Positions 1 through 5,313 of a stretch of DNA of 8,516 nucleotides are shown here, one piece after another (positions within the stretch are counted from its first letter, which is position 1; each line of letters starts with the position of its first letter). The notes below the pieces were generated by a model. It was not told where the DNA came from. It saw nothing but the letters and a program-made list of their open reading frames with translations, and did not search any database. Where the stretch lies: contig CAJMOT010000098.1 of NCBI GenBank assembly GCA_905214995.1, positions 1 to 8,516 of the forward strand, written 5' to 3'. Position numbers and translations under genes: made by a program. The stretch comes from an uncultured bacterium (GTDB taxonomy: Bacteria; Verrucomicrobiota; Verrucomicrobiia; Opitutales; Intestinicryptomonadaceae).

Positions 1-717
1 GGCCGCGACAAATACCTGTACTTCCCGCTGGGCGGCCTGCCGCAGCCGACGGAGCTCGCGGAAATATGCGCCGCATTCGCGCGGGCGGGGCTCGTCGCGC
101 CGCGCTCGCGCGTCTACAACGTCCCGCCCGACTACCCGCAAATCTTCCCCTCCGCCCGCGAGCTCTTCGACTTCGACGAAAATCCCGACGAGGCCGACTA
201 TCTCTACGACGTCGAAAGGCAGATCGCCCTCTCGGGCCCGAAGCTGCGCAAAAAGCGCAACCACATAAAGCACTTCCTCGCCCAAAACCCGCAGATGCGC
301 GTGGAGCCGCTCTGCGAGGAAAATTTCGCGCAGGCGATGCGCTTCATGGACGCCGAGGACGAAAAGAAATGCCTGTTCGCCGAAGAGGTCGCCATAGGCC
401 GCGCGTTCGCAAATTTCCGCGGGCTCGGGCTGTACGGCTGCGTGCTCTACTCCGGTCCGGATAAAATAGCCGCCGCCGCGGCGATGGGGGAAATTTCCGG
501 CGGCGCGCACTCGGTCCACTTCGAAAAATCCGACAAGCTCACGGACGGCGCGAGCCAGATGATAGTCAGGTGCGAGGCCGAGGCGATACGCGGACGCGGC
601 GGCAAATTCATGAACCGCGAGCAGGATCTCGGCGACCCGAACTTGCGCCGCGCAAAGGAATCGCTCGACCCCGACATTATGTACCGGAGGCTCGGGGCGA
701 GGCCCAAAAACGCCTGA
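1..717 (+). CDS. DUF2156 (phosphatidylglycerol lysyltransferase C-terminal-like) protein, 5' end missing
   Basis: The reading frame is open from base 1, so the true start lies upstream; 238 residues and the stop are visible. The visible part matches the DUF2156 family, a double-GNAT-like fold related to the catalytic domain of MprF-type aminoacyl-phosphatidylglycerol synthases. Recognisable segments are YDVERQIALSGPKLRKKRN (about residues 69-87), HFEKSD (173-178) and NREQDLGDPNLRRAKESL (205-222), the last being the family's typical C-terminal signature. I see no membrane segment, so this resembles the soluble stand-alone form, whose substrate is not established. The family is usually near 300 residues, so perhaps 50-70 residues are cut off. 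A GNAT gene starts 4 bases after its stop, suggesting co-transcription. Family assignment is firm; function is only inferred. Confidence 0.85.
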   Translation, partial: GRDKYLYFPLGGLPQPTELAEICAAFARAGLVAPRSRVYNVPPDYPQIFPSARELFDFDENPDEADYLYDVERQIALSGPKLRKKRNHIKHFLAQNPQMRVEPLCEENFAQAMRFMDAEDEKKCLFAEEVAIGRAFANFRGLGLYGCVLYSGPDKIAAAAAMGEISGGAHSVHFEKSDKLTDGASQMIVRCEAEAIRGRGGKFMNREQDLGDPNLRRAKESLDPDIMYRRLGARPKNA

Positions 718-721
718 GGCC

Positions 722-1129
722 ATGATAAGGATTTCGCAGATTCCCGCCGGCGCCGCAAAAGCCTGCGCCCCGCAAGTCCAAAGGCTCTACGAGCTCGCGG
801 GCTGGTCGGAGTCGGGCGCCGGCGCCGAAAGCGTCGAGAGGGCTCTCAAAAATTCCCACTGCGCGTTCGGCGCATTCGACGGGCGCAAATTGGTGGGTTT
901 TTTCCGCGCGCTCTCCGACGGGGTGTCCGACGCCTACCTGCTCGACCTCTTCGTGGATCCCGAATACCGCGGCAGGGGAATCGCGAGCGAGCTCGTCGCG
1001 CGGATAGTCGCAAGGCTGAAATCGGACGGCATAGAGTGGATAACCGCCATATCCACGCCCGAGGCGAAAAACATGTATTTGAGAATCGGAAGGCGAATGA
1101 AGTCCCACACGCCTATAAGGTTTTTATAG
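722..1129 (+). CDS. GNAT-family N-acetyltransferase
   Basis: A 135-residue single-domain GNAT protein. The acetyl-CoA binding motif A is visible as LLDLFVDPEYRGRGIASELV (residues 73-92), with the pyrophosphate-binding loop R83-G-R-G-I-A88. An N-terminal beta-alpha region (AFDGRKLVGFFRALSD, 51-66) and a late motif B-like segment (NMYLRIGRRM, 117-126) complete the fold. Length is normal for a small GNAT. The acceptor substrate cannot be told from sequence. The ATG is 4 bases after the upstream stop, with GAGG overlapping that stop as a close, weak ribosome site, so translation may be coupled. A 6-bp inverted repeat (CTATAA/TTATAG) covers the last codons and stop; it lacks a following T-tract and does not look like a terminator. 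Confidence 0.9.
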   Translation: MIRISQIPAGAAKACAPQVQRLYELAGWSESGAGAESVERALKNSHCAFGAFDGRKLVGFFRALSDGVSDAYLLDLFVDPEYRGRGIASELVARIVARLKSDGIEWITAISTPEAKNMYLRIGRRMKSHTPIRFL

Positions 1130-1139
1130 CGCATAGGCG

Positions 1140-1170
1140 GCGCAAAAGGCGGGAAATCTTGCGCGTTTTT
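1140..1170 (+). terminator. weak candidate terminator after the GNAT gene
   Basis: GCGCAA (1140-1145) can pair with TTGCGC (1159-1164) across a 13-base loop and is followed by GTTTTT. The stem is only 6 bp and the loop is long, so this is a weak intrinsic-terminator candidate for the upstream pair of genes. The rest of 1171-1312 shows no gene or clear site. Confidence 0.3.
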
Positions 1171-1312
1171 GTCCGGAGCGCGCGCAGGCCGCGCAAACCG
1201 CCATGGTAAACAACGCCGATACGCTTTTTACCGCGCGGAATTTATCCTGCGGCGCGCGCCGTTTCAAGGCGTTTTCCCCGCTCGTTCCGCGATAGGGCTG
1301 CCAAAAACTTAT

Positions 1313-1340
1313 TTGACAAATTAGCCCATGCTAATTTGAT
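1313..1340 (+). promoter_or_regulatory. sigma70-type promoter of the repressor-feoB operon
   Basis: A perfect -35 TTGACA (1313-1318) is followed after 16 bases by TTTGAT (1335-1340), 4 of 6 matches to the -10 consensus. The predicted transcript start is near 1347, leaving a leader of only about 12 bases before the ATG at 1359. The whole spacer is occupied by a palindrome (separate entry), as expected for a promoter blocked directly by a repressor. Confidence 0.65.
1317..1338 (+). promoter_or_regulatory. probable operator of the DtxR-family repressor
   Basis: A perfect inverted repeat with 9-bp arms (CAAATTAGC, 1317-1325, and GCTAATTTG, 1330-1338) around a CCAT centre. It fills the space between -35 and -10 and overlaps the edges of both. 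The core TTAGC-N4-GCTAA resembles the TTAGG/CCTAA-type sites known for DtxR and IdeR regulators. Its place just ahead of a DtxR-family gene makes autoregulation likely. Binding itself is inferred. Confidence 0.75.
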
Positions 1341-1358
1341 TTGAAACGCTTTACTCTT

Positions 1359-2030
1359 ATGCCCGAAAACCCGCCAAAACTCTCCGAGAACCTCGAGGAT
1401 TACCTCGAGGCCATATCTTCGCTGTCGGCGGACACGGGCGCGGCGCGACCCTCGGACATAGCGGCGGCGATGAACGTCAAGAGGCCGTCGGTCACCGCCG
1501 CGCTGAACTCGCTGCGCGAAAAGGGGCTTGTGGAGTACGAAAAATACCGCCCCGTGACCCTCACGCAAGACGGGGAGGCGGTCGCCAAAAACGTGAGGCG
1601 CAAGCACGAGCTTTTAAGCGACTTCTTCACGAACGTGTTGGGCGTGAACGCGAGCGAGGCCGACCTCGCCGCATGCCGCATGGAGCACGCCCTCGAAGAC
1701 TCCATAATGAAGAAGCTCATGAAATTTTTGAAGGGCCGCGGGACTGGAATGTGCTCGGGCTGCCCCAACCGCTCGCCGGGCTGCGAGTCGTCGTGCCCGC
1801 ACGCGGTGGCGCTCAGCGACCTCTCGAAGGGCGAGAGGGCCGTAGTGCTCTCCATCGACAGGAAGCTCGGCAACCTCGGCACTTACGCGGGAATGGGGCT
1901 CGCGATAGGCTCGACGGTCTCGGTGCTGCGCGTGGCGCCCCTCGGAGACCCCGTTATAATCAGCGTGCACGGCTCGGAGATTTCCATGAGGAAGTCGCAG
2001 CTCAAGAACATCATGGTAAAGCGCATATGA
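1359..2030 (+). CDS. DtxR-family iron-dependent repressor with fused C-terminal FeoA domain
   Basis: A 223-residue transcriptional repressor, probably blocking the operon when ferrous iron is plentiful. A winged helix-turn-helix (about residues 8-72, recognition region RPSDIAAAMNVKRPSVTAAL at 30-49) is followed by the dimerisation/metal domain. Metal ligands by alignment to DtxR/MntR are D14 and E17, H83, then C106, E109 and H110 in ACRMEH. Cys at 106, as in DtxR/IdeR, rather than the Glu of MntR, favours iron over manganese. An unusual cluster C132-x2-C135-x6-C142-x3-C146 links to a FeoA/SH3-like domain (about 153-223). I chose ATG 1359 over the in-frame TTG at 1341 because the TTG lies upstream of the predicted transcript start. 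No clear Shine-Dalgarno is seen. feoB follows after 36 bases. Confidence 0.9.
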   Translation: MPENPPKLSENLEDYLEAISSLSADTGAARPSDIAAAMNVKRPSVTAALNSLREKGLVEYEKYRPVTLTQDGEAVAKNVRRKHELLSDFFTNVLGVNASEADLAACRMEHALEDSIMKKLMKFLKGRGTGMCSGCPNRSPGCESSCPHAVALSDLSKGERAVVLSIDRKLGNLGTYAGMGLAIGSTVSVLRVAPLGDPVIISVHGSEISMRKSQLKNIMVKRI

Positions 2031-2048
2031 GATTTTTTTGCGAACCGA

Positions 2049-2064
2049 GTTAGAGAAAGCTAAC
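2049..2064 (+). promoter_or_regulatory. second operator-like dyad just before feoB
   Basis: GTTAG (2049-2053) and CTAAC (2060-2064) form a 5-bp dyad ending two bases before the feoB ATG. Its 14-base core TTAGAGAAAGCTAA has the same TTAG-N6-CTAA layout as the core TTAGCCCATGCTAA in the operon promoter and shares the right half GCTAA. It could be a second repressor site or a small mRNA stem at the feoB start. I see no convincing promoter with it, and its arms are less perfect than those of the first site. Confidence 0.45.
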
Positions 2065-2066
2065 AG

Positions 2067-4208
2067 ATGAGAGACGGACATTTCAGGATTTTGCTCGCGG
2101 GCAACCCCAATTCGGGGAAGACGACCATATTCAACGAGCTCTCCGGCATGAGGGCAAAAGTCGGCAACTACGCGGGGGTGACGGTGGAGCGCAAGACCGG
2201 CGGCTTCTCCGCCGGCGGGTGCGAAATCGAGGTCGAAGACCTCCCGGGCGTCTACACGCTCTCCGCCTCGTCCGCGGAGGAAAAAATCGCCGCAGACGCC
2301 ATATCCGCGGGCGACTTCGACCTGATAGTGAATGTGGTGGACTCCTCGAATTTCGAGAGAAACCTGTTCCTGACGATGCAGTTGGCGGAAATGAAAATGC
2401 CGATGATAGTCGCCCTCAACATGAGCGACGAGCTCGAAAAGGAGGGGAAATTCGTGGACGCCCCCGCCCTCTCCGCCGCGCTCGGAGTTCCCGTAATCAA
2501 GACGACGGGCTTCGACAAACGCTCGATAGCCGAGCTCAAAAATTTCATCGCCAAAAACGCGCGCGCATGCACGCTCGCGCACTTTCCGTGGAAGTCGGCG
2601 GGCGACAACATTCTGACGCGGAAAATCGCGGAAATTTCGCGCGTGCTCTCCGACGCGCTCCCCCCGCCGTTCAAGTCGTACTCCGACTGGATGGCGGTAA
2701 GGTTCCTCGAAAAGGACCCGTCCGTCACGGCTTCCGTGCGCGAGAGGGCCCCGCACATATACGAAGCCGCAAGGGAGCGCGCCGCCGCGCTCGAGGCGCA
2801 GACCGACGAAACTTCCGAATCGCTCGTCGCCGCCGCCAGATACAGGATTATCGACAACATATGCATGCCGTGCCTCAAAACGCGCGCCCACGCGCGCACG
2901 AATTTCACTAAAATGCTCGACGCGGTATTCCTTAACAGGTTCGTTGGAATACCGATTTTCTTCGCGCTGATGTACGGGGTGTTCGAATTCGTGTTCGCGC
3001 TCGGCGAGCCGCTGATGGAGCTATTGGAGTCGCTTTTTGCATACGCCGCGGACTCCATTTCGGCGTCGTGGCCCGGGGGCTCTTTTCCGCTCGCGAAAAA
3101 GCTGCTGGTGGAGGGCGTAATAGGCGGCGTAGGCGGCGTATTCGTGTTTCTGCCGAACGTGGCGCTGCTGTTTCTGGCGCTCTCGATTCTCGAGGACAGC
3201 GGGTATATGGCGCGCGCGGCATTCCTCTGCGACAGGGCGATGCGCCGCTTCGGGCTGAGCGGCTCGAGCGTGATTCCGATGCTGCTGGGATTCGGGTGCT
3301 CGGTGCCCGCGATAATGGCGACGCGCTCGCTGAAATCGCGCTTCGAGAGAATCGCCACCATAATGGTGATTCCGCTTTTCAGCTGCGGGGCGAGATTCCC
3401 CGTGTACATGCTCCTGATCCCCGCGTTCTTCGCGCAAAAATACTGCGGGCCGGTTATGTTCGCAATCTACATAATAGGGATAGCCGCCGCCATGCTGCTT
3501 GCAAAAGTCCTGCGGGAAACCGTCGTAAAGGGCGAAGACTCGTCGTTTCTCATAGAGCTTCCGCCGTACAGGCTGCCGCGCGCCAAGACGGTCTCTCTCG
3601 AAGTCTGGGGCAGGACGTCCGGCTTTATAAAGAAGGCGGGAACCGTGATTCTGGCGATGTCGATAATCCTCTGGCTGCTCTCCACCTTTCCGGAAAAGGA
3701 AAGCTTCTCGCGCGACTACGCCGCGGAAATCGCGAAAGTCGAATCAAACCCCGCGCTCGGCGCGGGCGACAAGGCGGAAAAAGTTTCAGAACTCGAAAAC
3801 GCGAGGCTCTCCGAGTCGTTCGACCACACCGCCATGGGCAGGATCGGCAGCGCGCTCGAGCCGGTTTTCAGGCCTCTCGGATACGACAATAAGATAGTCA
3901 GCGCCCTGCTCGGTTCCCTCGCTGCGAAGGAGGTTTTCATATCGCAGCTCGGCATAATCTACGGTTCGGGGTCGGGCACGAGCGGCTCCGACATGACACT
4001 GCGCGAGAAAATCGCCGCCGACTACGACACCGCCCAGGGGATCAGCATTCTGATATTCATACTGCTCACGGCGCCGTGTGTAGCGACAATCGCCACGACC
4101 TACACGGAAACGAAGTCGCTGAAAGTCGCGTGCGCGCAATTTTTCGGGCTCGCGTTCGTAGCCTACTGCGCGGCGTTTGCATTTTACCGCATCGCGCTGC
4201 TCGCCTGA
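2067..4208 (+). CDS. feoB: FeoB ferrous iron transporter
   Basis: A 713-residue inner-membrane protein importing Fe2+. The N-terminal G domain has G1 GNPNSGKT (residues 12-19), G2 around T39 in NYAGVT, G3 DLPG (58-61) and G4 NMSD (118-121); a G5 candidate near TTG (146-148) is less clear. A helical regulatory region (about 165-275) precedes the membrane part. That part carries the family hallmarks EDSGYMARAAFLCDRAM (376-392), the first gate motif GFGCSVPA (408-415) and the second, PLFSCGARFPVY (436-447). A charged loop (about 543-590) separates later helices, and the C-terminus is hydrophobic. Length is close to other bacterial FeoB proteins, with no extra C-terminal Cys-rich tail. No feoC and no separate feoA lie beside it; the FeoA domain is on the upstream repressor. 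The ribosome site is poor (GAGA within the preceding dyad), so translation may depend on the upstream gene. Confidence 0.97.
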   Translation: MRDGHFRILLAGNPNSGKTTIFNELSGMRAKVGNYAGVTVERKTGGFSAGGCEIEVEDLPGVYTLSASSAEEKIAADAISAGDFDLIVNVVDSSNFERNLFLTMQLAEMKMPMIVALNMSDELEKEGKFVDAPALSAALGVPVIKTTGFDKRSIAELKNFIAKNARACTLAHFPWKSAGDNILTRKIAEISRVLSDALPPPFKSYSDWMAVRFLEKDPSVTASVRERAPHIYEAARERAAALEAQTDETSESLVAAARYRIIDNICMPCLKTRAHARTNFTKMLDAVFLNRFVGIPIFFALMYGVFEFVFALGEPLMELLESLFAYAADSISASWPGGSFPLAKKLLVEGVIGGVGGVFVFLPNVALLFLALSILEDSGYMARAAFLCDRAMRRFGLSGSSVIPMLLGFGCSVPAIMATRSLKSRFERIATIMVIPLFSCGARFPVYMLLIPAFFAQKYCGPVMFAIYIIGIAAAMLLAKVLRETVVKGEDSSFLIELPPYRLPRAKTVSLEVWGRTSGFIKKAGTVILAMSIILWLLSTFPEKESFSRDYAAEIAKVESNPALGAGDKAEKVSELENARLSESFDHTAMGRIGSALEPVFRPLGYDNKIVSALLGSLAAKEVFISQLGIIYGSGSGTSGSDMTLREKIAADYDTAQGISILIFILLTAPCVATIATTYTETKSLKVACAQFFGLAFVAYCAAFAFYRIALLA

Positions 4209-4269
4209 TTTGCCGTCCGGGGCCGCTTTCGCGCCAGCTTCATTCCCTTCGGAGCCGCCGCAAATCTCC

Positions 4270-4291
4270 GCGGGCGCGAAATGGCGCCCGC
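4270..4291 (+). terminator. GC-rich hairpin after feoB, possible first terminator
   Basis: GCGGGCGC (4270-4277) and GCGCCCGC (4284-4291) form a perfect 8-bp stem with loop GAAATG. It is followed by AAATTTT rather than a clean T-tract, so alone it is a weak terminator. It may instead protect the transcript 3' end or cause pausing ahead of the stronger hairpin 56 bases downstream. Confidence 0.45.
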
Positions 4292-4346
4292 AAATTTTCG
4301 CCATTGCAACCGGCATGTCCGCCGAGCCCCGCGCCGCTTCCGCCGA

Positions 4347-4378
4347 ATCCGCCCGCCGCAGAGCGGGCGGATATTTTT
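4347..4378 (+). terminator. intrinsic terminator of the repressor-feoB operon
   Basis: ATCCGCCCGC (4347-4356) pairs perfectly with GCGGGCGGAT (4363-4372) over a 6-base loop, followed by A and TTTTT (4374-4378). This is a textbook rho-independent terminator, about 140 bases past the feoB stop, with no gene supported between. The remaining untranslated stretch 4209-4269 holds nothing else I recognise. Confidence 0.88.
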
Positions 4379-4448
4379 GCGCCCGAAAACCGCAAGGGCT
4401 GCAAGTGAATTAAAATATAATTGAGTGTTTTATATAACAAAAAAAATA

Positions 4449-4478
4449 TTGACTTTGTTATCTCTCAAACGTTATACT
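4449..4478 (+). promoter_or_regulatory. sigma70-type promoter of the PEP-CTERM pseudogene
   Basis: TTGACT (4449-4454) and TATACT (4473-4478), each 5 of 6 to consensus, are spaced by 18 bases in an AT-rich island (about 4408-4485) unlike the GC-rich surroundings. The predicted start near 4485 falls inside the remnant of the signal peptide, leaving no room for a leader, ribosome site or start codon. This suggests sequence between promoter and gene has been lost. Confidence 0.55.
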
Positions 4479-4480
4479 AA

Positions 4481-5089
4481 ATATCCCTCGCATCCCTCGC
4501 GGGAGCCGCCGACAACACATATTACATATGGGCCGGAGCCACCAAAGCCAACGAAGAAGCCGATCTTCTCAACTCCGCAAATTGGAGCGCATCCGACACC
4601 GGATATGTCGCGCCCGCCGAAGAACGGAAATGAACTCCCCGCAGGCAAACTGGGTTTTCGACTATGGAGCATACCTGCCGATATCCGGAAGGACAACATA
4701 TTTCACAGAATAAAAATGCCCGTCCTGGACATAGCCTCCATCTTCATAATTACCCACGACGCCACGGACACGGGCTATTGGACGGACAGCGGATTTCATG
4801 AAACGGGCGCGTCCGGCGGCATCAAATTTGTCGGAGGGGCAAGCAATTCGTCTTGGAATATAGGGACTTTCACTTATTCGACCTGATTACCGCCAACGCC
4901 CTCGAAGGATTTTCCGCCAACGCAAACGACGATTTCTACGCAAAAAATCTGCTGGGCGCGGTTGCCGACTTCGCGTGGGACGGCGACACTCTTACCGTAT
5001 CTTTCTCGCAAGTCCCGGAACCCGCCTCCGTCGCCGCGGTATTCGGCGCGCTCGCACTCGGGCTTGCCGCATGGCGCAGGAGAAAATAA
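4481..5089 (+). pseudogene. PEP-CTERM sorting-domain protein, multiply frameshifted
   Basis: This looks like a former exported protein of about 200 residues, now broken across all three forward frames. Piece A (4481-4633) begins mid signal peptide, ISLASLAGAADNTYYIWAGA, with no start codon after a stop at 4478, continues ANEEADLLNSANWSASDTGY, then hits TGA. Piece B (4633-4713), one frame back, gives NSPQANWVFDYGAYLPISG and stops. Piece C (4716-4886), another frame back, gives MPVLDIASIFIITHDATDTG and onward to a TGA. Piece D (about 4874-5089), back in the frame of A, ends in VPEPASVAAVFGALALGL then AAWRRRK, a complete PEP-CTERM anchor (VPEP, helix, basic tail) recognised by exosortase. Each step equals a net loss of one base. 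Neighbouring genes show no such breaks. The product would have been an envelope-attached protein of unknown role. Sequencing error or a short live protein made from piece D alone cannot be excluded. Confidence 0.75.
4483..4500 (+). repeat. 9-bp tandem duplication
   Basis: ATCCCTCGC occurs twice with no gap (4483-4491 and 4492-4500). It sits at the broken 5' end of the PEP-CTERM pseudogene and encodes the doubled SLA-SLA in the remnant signal peptide. It could be replication slippage. Confidence 0.7.
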
Positions 5090-5110
5090 CCGGAAAAATT
5101 CATCCCCGGC

Positions 5111-5142
5111 GGGCCCATCAAAAGGGTCCTTTTTTATTTTTT
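5111..5142 (+). terminator. intrinsic terminator after the PEP-CTERM pseudogene
   Basis: GGGCCC (5111-5116) pairs with GGGTCC (5124-5129), with one G-T pair, over a 7-base loop. A long U-tract follows, TTTTTTATTTTTT (5130-5142). It lies about 20 bases after the last stop of the pseudogene and insulates the next gene. Confidence 0.85.
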
Positions 5143-5206
5143 GCGGCGCGTGGATTCGAGAACATGCGGCGTTTGATATAAAAAACTCCAATTTGGATAC
5201 AAAAGA

Positions 5207-5234
5207 TTGACAGATTTTTCCGGCTCATTTTTAT
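5207..5234 (+). promoter_or_regulatory. promoter of the chorismatase-like gene
   Basis: A perfect -35 TTGACA (5207-5212) with TTTTAT (5229-5234, 4 of 6) after 16 bases; the -10 choice is uncertain. The expected leader is about 70 bases and contains a GC stem, GCGGCG (5250-5255) with CGCCGC (5267-5272). It ends with a good Shine-Dalgarno, GGAGG (5297-5301), 12 bases before the ATG. A second weaker promoter-like pair, TTGATA (5173-5178) and TACAAA (5198-5203), lies just upstream. Confidence 0.5.
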
Positions 5235-5313
5235 GTAGACAAACGGCGCGCGGCGCGCGTTAGAAACGCCGCAATCCGCGCCCTTTACCGCAAACGGGAG
5301 GAAAGAAAAAACC

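Noticed and set aside
1113..1129. CTATAA/TTATAG inverted repeat at the GNAT stop
   Set aside because: It is short and AT-rich with no T-tract after it, so neither a terminator nor a convincing binding site.
1341..1358. TTG start giving an 18-base longer repressor
   Set aside because: It lies before the predicted transcript start and within the promoter/operator region; the family alignment begins after ATG 1359.
2031..2039. T-run after the repressor gene as a terminator
   Set aside because: No stable hairpin precedes it, and feoB follows closely in an apparent operon.
1614..2891. 425-codon open frame on the minus strand
   Set aside because: It runs antisense to the repressor gene and feoB, which have clear domains; the translation is Arg/Val/His-rich with no recognisable motif, as expected of a GC-rich shadow.
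2252..3409. 385-codon open frame on the minus strand within feoB
   Set aside because: It is a mirror of the feoB codons without family motifs or a ribosome site.
4076..4413. Plus-strand open frames across the feoB end and its terminators
   Set aside because: They overlap feoB and both hairpins, and read as Pro/Arg/Ala-rich filler with no start signal.
5189..5199. TCCAA-T-TTGGA palindrome before the chorismatase-like gene
   Set aside because: Arms of 5 bp are too short to stand out in this AT-rich stretch, and no regulator gene is nearby.
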